The translations under genes and the position numbers were made by a program. DNA of 64,000 bases from positions 310,001 through 374,000 of the forward strand of contig NZ_KZ845665.1 in NCBI RefSeq assembly GCF_003313465.1, written 5' to 3'. Numbering within the stretch: the first letter of the stretch is position 1; every line of letters starts with the position of its first letter. Of this stretch, positions 54,754-64,000 are shown piece after piece. Origin of the DNA: Thermoflavimicrobium daqui (GTDB lineage: Bacteria > Bacillota > Bacilli > Thermoactinomycetales > Thermoactinomycetaceae). The notes beneath the pieces are model-generated. The model worked only from the letters and a program-made list of their open reading frames with translations. It was not told the DNA's origin and did no database searches.

Positions 54754-56604
54754 ATGGGGGGACGCATTCCAGATGAAGTATTAGACCAGATCCGGACACA
54801 GATGGATTTGATTGATGTGGTCTCAACCTATGTACAATTAAAGAAAAGTGGCCGAAATTACTTTGGGTTGTGCCCATTCCATTCAGAAAAAACACCTTCT
54901 TTCTCTGTCTCTCCCGATAAGCAAATATTTCATTGTTTTGGTTGTGGTGTAGGTGGCGATATTATCCGCTTTATGATGGAGATCGAACAACTCACTTTTG
55001 TCGAAGCAGTGAAACATTTAGCAGAGCAAGCAGGGATTCCACTTCCTAAGATGAGCATGACGGAAAACGAAGAAAATGAAGAGCAAAAAAAGATGTTCCA
55101 TGCGATGGACTTAGCCGCACGTTTTTATCATCACTTATTACTTCATGAAAAGCATGGACGTATAGCACGACAGTATTTAGAGAAACGACAAGTTCATATA
55201 GAGACGATCAAGGAATTTCAGATAGGGTTTGCACCACCTTCCGATCGTGATTTGTTGCTCCGTTTTCTGACGCGTCGACAATTCTCAGTTGATTTACTGG
55301 AGCGAATCGGCTTAGTGATTACTCGTACTTCTTCCTTTCAAAATACAAGTTTTGATCGTTTCCGTGGTAGGATCATTTTTCCTATACATGATTCACAAGG
55401 TCGCGTGATAGCTTTTGGTGGACGGAGTTTAGGAAGTCAGGAACCTAGATATCTAAATAGCCCTGAATCGCCTTTGTTTTATAAAGGAAATCATTTATTT
55501 AATCTTCACCGAGCACGTAAATCCGTACGTAAAAAGCAGCAGGCCATTATTTTCGAGGGATATATGGATGTGATTGCTGCATGGCAAGCAGGTATTCATA
55601 CTTGTTTAGCTACCTTAGGAACTGCACTGACTGAACAACAAGCCAAAGTGATTAGGAGAAATACAGAATCTGTTATCTTATGCTATGATGCTGACCGTGC
55701 CGGATTATCTGCTGCAGAACGAGGTTCGGAAGTGCTAAAAAGAGTGGATTGCACAGTAAAAATTGCTCAGATGCCTGAGAAGATGGACCCTGATGATTAT
55801 ATACGTCGCTATGGAGCATCTCAGTTTCAAGAAGAGGTTTTGGCTGGAGCTCAAACACTAACTGCTTTTAAGCTTGAAATGCTAAAAAAGAATTACCATT
55901 TACAAGATGAAGATGATCGCATAAAATACTTAACTGCTGCCATTGATTTCATAAGTGAGTTACCCTTAATCATTGAACAGGATCACTATCTCAGACGAAT
56001 TGCTGATGAATTTCAGATGCCCTTAGATGTGTTAAAAGCAGAGCAGCGGCGAATGAAAAGACGTAAGAAGAAACCGATTGAGAGGGATAAACAAGCAGCT
56101 AAGTGGAATAATGGAAAGCAAGAAGGCACCAAACACTTTATCGCTACTCATCGACCTCCTTCGCGAGTTGAGTTGTCAGAAATGCATTTATTAGCTTATA
56201 TGTTAAAAGATCGTTCGATAACAGACTGGGTAGAGAAAGAGTTGGGTGCAGAATTTCAAACAGAAATGATTGGAGCATTAGCTGCTCATCTTTATCGATA
56301 TTATCAAGCTGGTCATCCTGAAGATGTCAGTAAGTTTATTCGTTATTTAGAAGAGACAGATCCTTCATTGATTGCTAAAGTAAGTGAGCTCGCCATGTTA
56401 GATCTACCAGATGAGGTTTCTGAAACGGCTTTAAAAGATTATGTACGACATATCAAAAGTGGCATGATACTCGCAGAGATAGAGCGGAAGGAAAAGCAAT
56501 TACAAAGATTAATTCAAGCTGGTGAATCCATTCGAGCCGCGCAACTAGGTCAAGAAATCACTCAATTAAAGAGGAGTGTTCAGCGCGGTATATCTATGGA
56601 TTGA
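54754..56604 (+). CDS. dnaG: DNA primase
   Basis: Makes RNA primers at the replication fork. The 616 residues begin [20 protein letters not shown] and contain the zinc-binding [20 protein letters not shown] plus HCFGCG. The TOPRIM core ([19 protein letters not shown]) and a C-terminal DnaB-binding helical domain follow. ATG 54754 aligns with B. subtilis DnaG; a GTG at 54745 is rejected. The Shine-Dalgarno sequence is weak. It overlaps the region before sigA, its operon partner. Confidence 0.96.
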   Translation: MGGRIPDEVLDQIRTQMDLIDVVSTYVQLKKSGRNYFGLCPFHSEKTPSFSVSPDKQIFHCFGCGVGGDIIRFMMEIEQLTFVEAVKHLAEQAGIPLPKMSMTENEENEEQKKMFHAMDLAARFYHHLLLHEKHGRIARQYLEKRQVHIETIKEFQIGFAPPSDRDLLLRFLTRRQFSVDLLERIGLVITRTSSFQNTSFDRFRGRIIFPIHDSQGRVIAFGGRSLGSQEPRYLNSPESPLFYKGNHLFNLHRARKSVRKKQQAIIFEGYMDVIAAWQAGIHTCLATLGTALTEQQAKVIRRNTESVILCYDADRAGLSAAERGSEVLKRVDCTVKIAQMPEKMDPDDYIRRYGASQFQEEVLAGAQTLTAFKLEMLKKNYHLQDEDDRIKYLTAAIDFISELPLIIEQDHYLRRIADEFQMPLDVLKAEQRRMKRRKKKPIERDKQAAKWNNGKQEGTKHFIATHRPPSRVELSEMHLLAYMLKDRSITDWVEKELGAEFQTEMIGALAAHLYRYYQAGHPEDVSKFIRYLEETDPSLIAKVSELAMLDLPDEVSETALKDYVRHIKSGMILAEIERKEKQLQRLIQAGESIRAAQLGQEITQLKRSVQRGISMD

Positions 56605-56624
56605 TCAGAAAGGAGGAAAGTACA

Positions 56625-57734
56625 TTGGCCAATGAACAACATGTTGATACTGAGCTGGATCTGGATCAAGTGAAAGTTCAGTTAATTGAGTCTGGGAAAA
56701 AACAAGGCGTTTTAACATATAAAGCAATTATGGAGAAATTAGCCCCATTTGACCAAGATTCACAACAGATTGATGATTTTTTTGAACTGCTAAATGAGCT
56801 AGGTATTGAAGTGGATAATGAAACAGATGATGACTTTGAACCTTCTGATGATGGGGAAGAAATTGATCCTTTCGTTCACGAGGATCTTTCTGTCCCACCG
56901 GGAGTTAAGATTAATGATCCTGTACGCATGTACTTAAAAGAAATTGGTCGGGTACCGCTCTTAACTGCTGAAGAAGAAGTAGAGCTTGCAAAACGAATTG
57001 AACAAAATGATGAATCTGCAAAACGTCGCTTAGCTGAAGCCAATCTACGACTCGTTGTTAGTATTGCAAAAAGATATGTCGGTCGTGGGATGTTATTCTT
57101 GGACTTAATTCAAGAAGGTAACATGGGTCTACTAAAAGCGGTTGAAAAGTTTGATTTTCGTAAAGGCTTTAAGTTTAGTACTTATGCGACTTGGTGGATT
57201 CGGCAAGCGATCACACGAGCGATCGCAGATCAAGCGCGTACCATTCGTATCCCGGTTCATATGGTAGAAACGATTAATAAGTTGATTCGCGTTTCTAGGC
57301 ATTTATTACAGGAACTTGGACGAGAGCCCATACCAGAAGAAATTGCTGAAGAAATGGGACTTAGCCCAGAAAAAGTACGTGAAATCATGAAGATCGCCCA
57401 AGAGCCTGTTTCGTTAGAAACTCCCATTGGTGAAGAAGATGATTCCCATTTAGGTGATTTTATTCCTGACGATGAAGCTCAAGCTCCAGCTGATGCCGCT
57501 GCGTATGAATTACTTAAGGAACAGCTCAAAGAAGTACTTGATACTCTATCTGAGAGAGAAGAAAATGTACTTCGCTTACGCTTTGGGTTAGATGATGGTC
57601 GTACACGTACCCTTGAAGAGGTAGGAAAAGTGTTTGGAGTGACACGTGAACGGATTCGCCAAATTGAAGCGAAGGCATTACGAAAACTACGTCATCCAAG
57701 TCGAAGTAAGCGACTCAAAGATTTCTTAGAATAA
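56625..57734 (+). CDS. sigA: Primary RNA polymerase sigma factor SigA
   Basis: Housekeeping sigma-70 of 369 residues. Region 1.1 is short and acidic; region 2 has [20 protein letters not shown] and [10 protein letters not shown], region 3 [14 protein letters not shown], and region 4 [23 protein letters not shown] at 56625 follows AAAGGAGGAAAGTACA and gives the expected length; an upstream ATG at 56601 overlaps dnaG and is rejected. The dnaG-sigA order is the conserved macromolecular-synthesis operon. Confidence 0.98.
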   Translation: MANEQHVDTELDLDQVKVQLIESGKKQGVLTYKAIMEKLAPFDQDSQQIDDFFELLNELGIEVDNETDDDFEPSDDGEEIDPFVHEDLSVPPGVKINDPVRMYLKEIGRVPLLTAEEEVELAKRIEQNDESAKRRLAEANLRLVVSIAKRYVGRGMLFLDLIQEGNMGLLKAVEKFDFRKGFKFSTYATWWIRQAITRAIADQARTIRIPVHMVETINKLIRVSRHLLQELGREPIPEEIAEEMGLSPEKVREIMKIAQEPVSLETPIGEEDDSHLGDFIPDDEAQAPADAAAYELLKEQLKEVLDTLSEREENVLRLRFGLDDGRTRTLEEVGKVFGVTRERIRQIEAKALRKLRHPSRSKRLKDFLE

Positions 57735-57752
57735 ATTATATCGTTAATCAGG

Positions 57753-57778
57753 AAAGCACTCATATTTGAGTGCTTTTT
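57753..57778 (+). terminator. Terminator after sigA
   Basis: AAAGCACTCA (57753-57762) pairs with TGAGTGCTTT (57767-57776) with further T residues. Confidence 0.88.
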
Positions 57779-57871
57779 GCTTTATTGATTCAATTTTATC
57801 CCTTTTCCAATCTTAATGCAAATCGTTTTGGAGGCGCTTACAAGTCATAATGACTATTAAATTTAAAATTA

Positions 57872-57901
57872 TTGAAGATAATGCATAAATGCATCTATAA
57901 T
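57872..57901 (+). promoter_or_regulatory. sigma-A promoter of the acyl-CoA pair
   Basis: TTGAAG (57872-57877) and TATAAT (57896-57901), 18-base spacer, lie about 45 bases before the acyl-CoA dehydrogenase gene. Confidence 0.7.
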
Positions 57902-57947
57902 AGTAATGAAAGCGTTAACAAATTTGATGAGATAGGGGAATGTGGAC

Positions 57948-59075
57948 ATGAATTTTGACTTGACTGCTGAACAAAAAATGATACGAAAACTCTTACGTGA
58001 CTTTGCCGAAGGAGAAGTAGCTCCTGATGCTGATGAAAGAGATCGAGATAAACGGTTTCCCAAAGAAATTATGGAGAAAATGGCTGAATTAGACTTGATG
58101 GGATTACCCTTTCCTGAAAAGTATGGGGGTGGAGGAGCGGATACAATTAGTTTTGCTATTGTAGTAGAGGAATTAAGTCGTGTTTGTGCTTCGACAGGAA
58201 TTACTTATTCTGCACACATTTCTCTAGGATGTGCCCCTATCTTTTTATTTGGTACTGAAGAACAGAAGAAGAGTTATTTAATACCATTATGTCAAGGAGA
58301 AACTTTAGGTGCATTTGGTTTAACAGAACCAGGGGCTGGTTCAGATGCTGGAGGAACAAAAACAAAGGCAATCAAAAATCAGAAGGATTGGATTATTAAT
58401 GGGTCAAAATGTTTTATTACGAATGCCAGTTTTGCTAACTTTGTTTCATTAACCGCTTTAACAGGAGAAGATGAGATTACTGCCTTTATTGTACCAACAG
58501 ATACCCAAGGATTTACGGTTGTTGATAATTATTTTAAAATGGGTCTTCATAGTTCTAATACAACGGAATTAGTCTTGGAGGATGTACGTGTTTCCGAGGA
58601 GGCCATCTTAGGTGAAAGAGGAAAAGGATTCAAACAATTTTTAGTAACTCTAGATGGTGGGAGAATTGGGATTGGAGCGATGGCTGTAGGAATTGCACAA
58701 GGTGCATATGAGTTAGCACTTAAATATGCCAAAGAGAGAAAACAATTTGGTCAGTCTATTTCTAGATTTCAAGCGATTCAACATAAGTTAGCTGATATGG
58801 CGATGGAGATAGAATTAGCGAGAACGATGGTTTACAAAGCTGCTTGGCTTAAAGATCAGGGACGAAAATTTACCAAAGAAGCTTCGATGTGTAAACTATT
58901 TGCTTCTGAAGTAGCAATGCGTGTATGTAGTCAAGCCGTACAAATCCATGGTGGATATGGTTATATGCATGATTATAAAGTAGAGCGCTTTTTCCGTGAT
59001 GCCAAACTAACTGAAATTGGCGAGGGTACATCTGAGATCCAACGAAATATTATCGCCCGTGAAGTGGGGTGTTAG
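57948..59075 (+). CDS. Acyl-CoA dehydrogenase (YngJ-like)
   Basis: FAD enzyme of 375 residues that oxidises acyl-CoA to the enoyl form. Family motifs are [14 protein letters not shown] (substrate and FAD contact), [28 protein letters not shown] and [20 protein letters not shown], with the catalytic Glu region in [15 protein letters not shown] 57948 follows AGGGGAATGTGGAC; a GTG at 57942 is rejected. The adjacent ligase is close to B. subtilis YngI, and this gene corresponds to YngJ. Confidence 0.92.
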   Translation: MNFDLTAEQKMIRKLLRDFAEGEVAPDADERDRDKRFPKEIMEKMAELDLMGLPFPEKYGGGGADTISFAIVVEELSRVCASTGITYSAHISLGCAPIFLFGTEEQKKSYLIPLCQGETLGAFGLTEPGAGSDAGGTKTKAIKNQKDWIINGSKCFITNASFANFVSLTALTGEDEITAFIVPTDTQGFTVVDNYFKMGLHSSNTTELVLEDVRVSEEAILGERGKGFKQFLVTLDGGRIGIGAMAVGIAQGAYELALKYAKERKQFGQSISRFQAIQHKLADMAMEIELARTMVYKAAWLKDQGRKFTKEASMCKLFASEVAMRVCSQAVQIHGGYGYMHDYKVERFFRDAKLTEIGEGTSEIQRNIIAREVGC

Positions 59076-59085
59076 GAGGAGTATT

Positions 59086-60729
59086 GTGGCTGAGCTAATA
59101 CGTTTGACTGTAGGCGAACTGCTTGATAAGCAAGTCACCCGTTTTGGTGAACGTGAAGCAGTTGTCTATCCAGAGTATGATCTGAAGTGGACTTATCGAG
59201 AATTTCGGGATCAATGTAATCAGGTTGCAAAAGGATTTATGAAATTAGGGATGAATAAGGGCCATCATGTTTCGATTTGGGCTAACAATCAACCTGAGTG
59301 GCTTTTAACACAATTTGCAACAGGAAAAATTGGAGCCGTACTTATTACAGTCAATACGAATTATCGAACCAAAGAGCTTGAATACTTACTTTCACATTCA
59401 GATACTGAAACGCTTATATTAATGGACGGAATAGATGGTACGAGTTATATTGATATGTTGCTAGAAATATGTCCAGAACTTACCCATTCAGAACCTGGTC
59501 ACTTGCACTCAGCACGTTTACCTCGCTTAAAAAATGTGATTCTTTTGGGAAAACAGAATCATCCTGGAATGTTTTCTTGGCTAGATATTTTAGAGATGGG
59601 AAAAGAAGTATTAGAGGAAGAACTGGAAGCAAGATCATCTCTCTTAGAACCAGATGAAGTCATCAATATGCAGTATACTTCAGGTACAACTGGCTTTCCT
59701 AAAGGTGTTATGTTAAGTCACTATAATATTGTAAACAATGCTAGAAATATTGCCGAATGTATGAAACTGACGGAAAAAGATCGATTGTGTATTCCAGTCC
59801 CTTTTTTCCACTGTTTTGGCTGTGTTCTAGGAGTGCTTACCTGTGTTAGTGTAGGAGCTGCCATGGTTCCGCTTACCAAATTCGATGCCGGAATGGTTTT
59901 AAAAGCAGTCATACAAGAAAAATGTACTGCTTTACATGGTGTGCCAACCATGTTTATCGCAGAGTTAAATCATCCTGATTTTGTACAATATGATTTTCAT
60001 ACATTACGAACGGGCATCATGGCAGGATCAAATTGTCCAATTGAAGTAATGCGTCGCGTCACAGAAGAGATGGGGATCAAAGAGTTAACCATTGCTTATG
60101 GACAAACTGAATCTTCGCCTGTGATCACACAAACGAAAACAGATGATCCTGTTGAATTAAGAGTAACGACAGTAGGCAAGAAGCATGATGCAGTAGAAGT
60201 GAAGATTGTAGATATAGAGACAGGTCAAATATTACCGCCAGGAGTTCAAGGAGAGTTATGTACACGTGGTTATCATGTTATGAAAGGTTATTATAAGATG
60301 CCTAAGGAAACCGAGCAAGTGATCGATCAGGATGGATGGCTACACACAGGTGACTTGGCGGTGCTAGATGAAAATGGATATTTTCGTATTACCGGTCGTC
60401 TTAAGGATATGATCATCCGTGGTGGAGAAAATATATACCCACGTGAAATTGAGGAATTTATCTATCAACATCCAAAAGTATTAGATGTTCAAGTTGTTGG
60501 TGTTCCTGATGAATATTATGGTGAAATTGTAGCTGCAGTGATTCGAGCAAAAGAAGGAGTACATTTAACTAAAGAAGAGATTCTAACTTATTGCCAAGGG
60601 CAGATTAGCCGTCATAAAATCCCAAGCGAAATCTATTTTGTGAAAGAGTATCCCATGACAGCAAGTGGTAAAATACAAAAGTATAAGATTAGTGAAATGA
60701 TTTTACAAAAGAAGCAGCAAAATAAATAA
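59086..60729 (+). CDS. AMP-binding acyl-CoA ligase (YngI-like)
   Basis: ANL-superfamily acyl-CoA synthetase of 547 residues. Core motifs are YTSGTTGFPKGVMLSHYN, IPVPFFHCFGCVLGV, YGQTESSP, DGWLHTGDLAV, GRLKDMIIRGGENIYPREIEEF and the catalytic Lys in TASGKIQKYK. Sequence and length are close to B. subtilis YngI (549). GTG at 59086 follows TAGGAGGAGTATT. The two genes are 10 bases apart and probably activate then oxidise a branched or medium-chain acid; leucine or methyl-branched catabolism is possible but not shown. Confidence 0.92.
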   Translation: MAELIRLTVGELLDKQVTRFGEREAVVYPEYDLKWTYREFRDQCNQVAKGFMKLGMNKGHHVSIWANNQPEWLLTQFATGKIGAVLITVNTNYRTKELEYLLSHSDTETLILMDGIDGTSYIDMLLEICPELTHSEPGHLHSARLPRLKNVILLGKQNHPGMFSWLDILEMGKEVLEEELEARSSLLEPDEVINMQYTSGTTGFPKGVMLSHYNIVNNARNIAECMKLTEKDRLCIPVPFFHCFGCVLGVLTCVSVGAAMVPLTKFDAGMVLKAVIQEKCTALHGVPTMFIAELNHPDFVQYDFHTLRTGIMAGSNCPIEVMRRVTEEMGIKELTIAYGQTESSPVITQTKTDDPVELRVTTVGKKHDAVEVKIVDIETGQILPPGVQGELCTRGYHVMKGYYKMPKETEQVIDQDGWLHTGDLAVLDENGYFRITGRLKDMIIRGGENIYPREIEEFIYQHPKVLDVQVVGVPDEYYGEIVAAVIRAKEGVHLTKEEILTYCQGQISRHKIPSEIYFVKEYPMTASGKIQKYKISEMILQKKQQNK

Positions 60730-60730
60730 G

Positions 60731-60759
60731 GAGGATCAACTTCGTTGATCCTCTTTTTT
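60731..60759 (+). terminator. Terminator after acyl-CoA ligase
   Basis: GAGGATCAAC (60731-60740), a TTC loop, GTTGATCCTC (60744-60753) and six T residues. Confidence 0.9.
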
Positions 60760-60975
60760 AATAGTGTATTTGAAAACCTTAAACAGTGATAATCCGAATG
60801 CTAATAAAAATATAACTCAGTTCATAGTTAGTATTTTCCTACTTCAGAATACTTTCCAAATCAATCCGTTGTTTCTACACCTCCCAGTCTAAATCATTGA
60901 AATCCTTGTTTGAATAAAGATGACTTTTGTAAAATAAAGATATAAATAGTTTCACCAGAAATGGAGAAAAGAGAT

Positions 60976-61590
60976 ATGGATATAGTTCCTCCTATTTTGA
61001 AAGAGTTTCCGCACTCATTTGAAACGGAAAGGTTATTAATTCGGCTACCTTTACCAGGTGATGGTGTATATATCAATCAAGCAATTATTGAATCCTTAGA
61101 ACATTTAAGACCATGGATGCAATGGGCAAATCGTACACCTAGTCTTGATGAAACTGAAATAAATGTAAGGCAAGCGTATTGTCATTTCTTAGAGAGAGTC
61201 GATTTACGTTTTCATTTATTTGAGAAAAGAAGTAAACGTTTTATCGGGAGTAGTGGCTTACATCGGATTGATTGGAGTGTTCCGAAGTTTGAAATTGGAT
61301 ATTGGTGTCGCAAAAGTGAAATGGGAAAAGGTCTAATCACAGAAGGAGTCCGAGGATTAACAGTATTTGCCTTTGAAATTTTGGGTGCGAAACGAGTAGA
61401 AATTCGTTGTGATGAGCGTAATATACGTAGTCGAAAAGTAGCAGAACGCCTTGGTTATCAGTTGGAAGGAATTTTACGTAACTTCCGTTTAGCAGTTGAT
61501 GATCATATAGAGAATACTTGTATTTACTCAATGACTCCTGATGATTTCAAACAGCAAACACTACAACAACGCAGTGGCGCATCACAGTAG
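60976..61590 (+). CDS. GNAT family N-acetyltransferase (RimJ/RimL-like)
   Basis: Acetyl-CoA-dependent acyltransferase of 204 residues. FETERLLIRLPLPGDG at the start, FEIGYWCRKSEMGKGLITEG (acetyl-CoA P-loop region) and VEIRCDERNIRSRKVAERLG are typical of the RimJ/RimL group, which acetylates protein N-termini or small amines. The substrate is unknown. ATG 60976 is preferred over 60961 because GGAG lies nine bases upstream. Confidence 0.87.
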   Translation: MDIVPPILKEFPHSFETERLLIRLPLPGDGVYINQAIIESLEHLRPWMQWANRTPSLDETEINVRQAYCHFLERVDLRFHLFEKRSKRFIGSSGLHRIDWSVPKFEIGYWCRKSEMGKGLITEGVRGLTVFAFEILGAKRVEIRCDERNIRSRKVAERLGYQLEGILRNFRLAVDDHIENTCIYSMTPDDFKQQTLQQRSGASQ

Positions 61591-61610
61591 ATGCTTGCGT
61601 TGATTTTTTT
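61567..61610 (+). terminator. Terminator overlapping GNAT gene end
   Basis: CAACGCA (61567-61573) pairs with TGCGTTG (61596-61602), with GCATC/GATGC inside, followed by seven T residues. Confidence 0.75.
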
Positions 61611-61663
61611 AGTTAAGTTAATCTGAAGATAGGTAAAATTAAATAAAATATGGAGGAGATTTC

Positions 61664-62773
61664 ATGAGAAGGAAAGATAATTTCGCTATTCAAAATGATT
61701 TTTTGCCTATTCAGGATGTAGATTACTTAGAGTTATATACCGGAAATGCTAAACAGGCCTGCTTTTTCCTTTGCCAAACATTTGGTTTTCAGCCCATTGC
61801 TTATAGCGGATTAGAGTCAGGCAATCGCGAAAAAGTATCTTATGTAGTGAAACAAGGTAATATTCATTTGGTTATTAGTGGATCTTACACACCTGATCAT
61901 GAAATCGCAGACTTTGTAAAAAATCATGGAGATGGTATCAAGGATATTGCTTTACGTGTTCCAGATGTAGAAAAAGCCTTTAGCGAAGTAAAAGAGCGTG
62001 GTGCGATTGTTATTCGTGAGCCGTTTGAAGAAAAAGATGAGTTTGGTGTTATCAAAAAAGCGGTAATTGGAACGTATGGGGATACGGTCCATACGCTAAT
62101 TGAAAGAAAAGGGTATAAAGGGTTGTTTGCACCTGGTTTTATCCCATGTGACTTAGAGATTGAAAGCAGAGATACTGGAATAGTTGCCGTTGATCATGTA
62201 GTAGGAAATGTGGAGACCATGGAAGAATGGGTATCTTATTATGAGAAAGTGATGGGATTTAAACAGATGATTCATTTTGATGATGAGGATATTAGTACGG
62301 AATACTCCGCTTTAATGTCGAAAGTAATGCATAATGGTGGACGAATTAAATTTCCGATTAATGAGCCAGCTGAAGGGAAAAGGAAATCGCAAATTCAAGA
62401 GTACTTGGATTTTTATAAAGGTGCAGGTGTTCAGCACATCGCCTTACTTACAAATGATATTGTGAAAACGGTTGCAGCTTTGAAAGAAAACGGAGTTCCC
62501 TTCTTAAAAACACCAGATACGTATTATGAAGCACTAAGTGATCGTGTTGGTAATATTGATGAACCGATCGAAGATATTCGAAAGTTAAGTATTTTGGTGG
62601 ATCGAGATGATGAAGGTTACCTGCTACAAATATTTACCCAGCCAATTGTGGATCGTCCTACCTTATTTTTTGAAATTATACAACGTAAAGGATCAAAAGG
62701 GTTTGGGGACGGTAACTTTAAAGCTCTCTTCGAAGCGATTGAACGTGAACAAGCTCGTCGAGGTAATTTGTAA
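61664..62773 (+). CDS. hppD: 4-hydroxyphenylpyruvate dioxygenase
   Basis: Iron enzyme of tyrosine catabolism that turns 4-hydroxyphenylpyruvate into homogentisate. The 369 residues form two glyoxalase-like halves. The iron ligands are seen as His in AVDHVVGNV, His in QHIALLTNDI and Glu in FFEIIQRKGSKGFGDGNFKA. GGAGGAGATTTC precedes the ATG. No homogentisate dioxygenase or other pathway gene is adjacent, so the full pathway is not shown here. Confidence 0.94.
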   Translation: MRRKDNFAIQNDFLPIQDVDYLELYTGNAKQACFFLCQTFGFQPIAYSGLESGNREKVSYVVKQGNIHLVISGSYTPDHEIADFVKNHGDGIKDIALRVPDVEKAFSEVKERGAIVIREPFEEKDEFGVIKKAVIGTYGDTVHTLIERKGYKGLFAPGFIPCDLEIESRDTGIVAVDHVVGNVETMEEWVSYYEKVMGFKQMIHFDDEDISTEYSALMSKVMHNGGRIKFPINEPAEGKRKSQIQEYLDFYKGAGVQHIALLTNDIVKTVAALKENGVPFLKTPDTYYEALSDRVGNIDEPIEDIRKLSILVDRDDEGYLLQIFTQPIVDRPTLFFEIIQRKGSKGFGDGNFKALFEAIEREQARRGNL

Positions 62774-62780
62774 ATAAGCA

Positions 62781-62801
62781 TGTTGCATCATTCGATTAAA
62801 G
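62781..62801. repeat. 21-bp dispersed repeat, copy 2
   Basis: Identical to 8361-8381; see that entry. It begins eight bases after the HPPD stop codon. Confidence 0.6.
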
Positions 62802-62968
62802 ACATAGGTTATTTCTAAACGAAGCCGTCAATCGTTTTTTCTGTAGATCGACTTTTGATTTAAGAAGGAAACAACAGAAGTGAATGGGGAAGTGATAAGC
62901 ATCAGATTCATGTGATAATCTCTGTAAATAAATTGCTTTTTTATAATAAGTGGATAAGAAAATGCTAT

Positions 62969-63012
62969 GGAGCGATCTGGAAACCATGAATGGTTTTCGT
63001 CGCTCCTTTTTT
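62969..63012 (+). terminator. Terminator downstream of hppD
   Basis: GGAGCGA (62969-62975) pairs with TCGCTCC (63000-63006), with an inner ACCAT/ATGGT stem and six T residues after. Confidence 0.85.
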
Positions 63013-63120
63013 CATGGATCTTTAAAAACTAATTTGATTTGTTGGTGTACATTAAAATCCTAGAGATATAAGCTAGAAGGGTATATGTTTTTTACTAGAA
63101 TGTAAAGGGGAGTGTCGAAT

Positions 63121-63489
63121 ATGCGTGGACCCATACGTGGTCCTGTATGGGAAATCCTTAAATTTAAAGATGTTCAACCGCTCTTAGGAGAAGATTTGCT
63201 GCAGGTACTATATGAAAAGCTAGAGAAGGTAAAGAAAGGTTATCCATTAAAATTGCAGTTAGGCTCAACGAATATCAGAGTTCACTATCGTTGGTATATA
63301 GATGGTGTAGTTGGTAAACGACTTCAAATTCCTGGTGACTGGATCATCTTTATTGTTTTGAAAGAGAATGAAAATACGGGTCAAAAGGTAGAATGTACTC
63401 GTGATCACCATGAAGTGGTTAACTTACTAAAATTTTGGATTGACGTAGAGCGTTATGTGATAAAAAAAGAAGATGACAATAATCAATAA
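63121..63489 (+). CDS. Hypothetical protein
   Basis: A 122-residue protein of unknown family. It starts MRGPIRGPVWEILKFKDVQP and contains NIRVHYRWYIDGVVGKRLQI, which looks like a mixed alpha/beta domain without membrane segments. ATG 63121 follows AGGGGAGTGTCGAAT; a GTG at 63112 is rejected. Nothing in its surroundings suggests a role. Confidence 0.65.
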   Translation: MRGPIRGPVWEILKFKDVQPLLGEDLLQVLYEKLEKVKKGYPLKLQLGSTNIRVHYRWYIDGVVGKRLQIPGDWIIFIVLKENENTGQKVECTRDHHEVVNLLKFWIDVERYVIKKEDDNNQ

Positions 63490-63599
63490 AAATAATATGA
63501 AAAAATGTAAATACGCCATTTTATTTTAAAGCTATATTTTTCCTCTTGTTGGATCATCCTAATTAGGACGGAAAAACCAACATATAGGAGGAAACTTCC

Positions 63600-64000
63600 A
63601 TGATTCATCGTCTTATTCAGATGGTGGGCTGTTTACTAAGTTTTTTATTGGTATTACAAAGCTCAGGCGGGATTGTTTGGGCGCATGAAAAGAATGTTCG
63701 CCCGACATATCAAATGGATGTAACCTATCAGCCTGACCAAGATGAAGTTATAGCACATATGACTTTAACCATACCAGTTACTTCTCAAGAAACAATGAAA
63801 GAAGCTTATTTTCACCTTTATCCAAAAGTATTTCATGACTGGAAATATGGGGATGAATCCAAACCAACAAAGCCAGGAAATATCCAAGTTAGCCAAGTAA
63901 AGGTAAATGATGTTGTAGCAAAACAATCAGTGCAAGATACCATTTTAAAGGTACCATTTCCGAAACCTGTAAGTAGCGGGGAACAAGTCAAAATAGACAT
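63600..64000 (+). CDS. M1-family metallopeptidase-like protein, 3' end outside window
   Basis: The first 133 residues of a secreted or membrane-bound protein. An N-terminal signal-like helix (MIHRLIQMVGCLLSFLLVLQ) ends near WAHE. It is followed by YQMDVTYQPDQDEVIAHMTL and EAYFHLYPKVFHDW, which resemble the N-terminal beta domain of M1 aminopeptidases. AGGAGGAAACTTCC precedes the ATG. The frame is open to the window end, so the catalytic HExxH region is not visible and the assignment is tentative. Confidence 0.65.
   Translation, partial: MIHRLIQMVGCLLSFLLVLQSSGGIVWAHEKNVRPTYQMDVTYQPDQDEVIAHMTLTIPVTSQETMKEAYFHLYPKVFHDWKYGDESKPTKPGNIQVSQVKVNDVVAKQSVQDTILKVPFPKPVSSGEQVKID

Larger units (their letters stand above)
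62774..63120 (+). other. Intergenic region with repeat and terminator
   Basis: No gene is supported in these 347 bases. They hold the second copy of the 21-base repeat (62781-62801) and a terminator at 62969-63012. Confidence 0.5.

Overview
The window is about 64 kb of low-GC, densely packed chromosome from an endospore-forming Firmicute of the order Bacillales. The gene order comEC-holA ... rpsT-gpr-spoIIP-yqxA-lepA-hemW-hrcA-grpE-dnaK-dnaJ-prmA-rsmE-mtaB ... rpsU-yqeY ... yqfC-yqfD-phoH-pgpH-ybeY-dgkA-cdd-era-yqzL-recO-glyQ-glyS ... ccpN-yqfL ... dnaG-sigA is the Bacillus subtilis order. Several insertions and the presence of ppdK suggest a more distant family; Thermoactinomycetaceae is a guess, not a demonstration. 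Spore genes (gpr, an alpha/beta SASP gene, spoIIP, yqfC, yqfD, spo0M) show that sporulation is intact. No rRNA, tRNA, CRISPR array, prophage or complete insertion sequence was seen.

Layout. Positions 1-3.9 kb: comEC (5' end outside the window), holA and an unknown membrane gene. 4.0-10.9 kb: an accessory block (phytoene-desaturase-like oxidase, DUF523, CcdC-like protein, T-box-controlled trpS, MFS exporter, an SDR lacking the usual catalytic Tyr). 11.1-15.1 kb: rpsT, gpr, a DEDD exonuclease, spoIIP and yqxA. 15.8-27.6 kb: lepA, hemW, the HrcA/CIRCE heat-shock operon, a structured leader before prmA, rsmE and mtaB. 27.9-34.3 kb: a Nudix-DeoC fusion, a Na/Pi-type transporter, HIT, rpsU with a folded leader, yqeY, a CDF metal exporter, a SASP gene, and fabH behind a near-perfect sigma-A promoter that overlaps a FapR-type operator. 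34.6-46.2 kb: the yqfC-to-glyS housekeeping run, with a second T-box before glyQS. 46.3-49.8 kb: spo0M, a nuclease-like lipoprotein and an ECF sigma/anti-sigma operon. 50.1-57.7 kb: ccpN, yqfL and ppdK (control of pyruvate/PEP interconversion), then dnaG and sigA. 57.9-64 kb: a yngJ/yngI-like acyl-CoA pair, a GNAT, HPPD, an unknown gene and the start of an M1-peptidase-like gene.

The most unusual observation is the ECF sigma gene at 49177-49745 (minus strand). It has a textbook ECF-type promoter, a Shine-Dalgarno sequence and an ATG. The frame opened by that ATG leaves the sigma frame at a run of seven A residues, and a -1 shift at a correctly phased A-AAA-AAG heptamer restores a full 189-residue sigma factor. 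Second, yqfD and ccpN both lack any ATG, GTG or TTG at the expected start; in each a well-placed Shine-Dalgarno sequence precedes an ATC codon, and using it gives the B. subtilis protein length. Both genes could instead carry small indels or sequencing errors, so these are candidates to test. Other points of interest are candidate cis-acting RNA leaders before prmA and rpsU, a shared Shine-Dalgarno/inverted-repeat/ATG layout in front of pgpH and dgkA, the Nudix-DeoC fusion, and three proteins whose active sites look degenerate (SDR, SNase domain, C-terminal half of DgkA).
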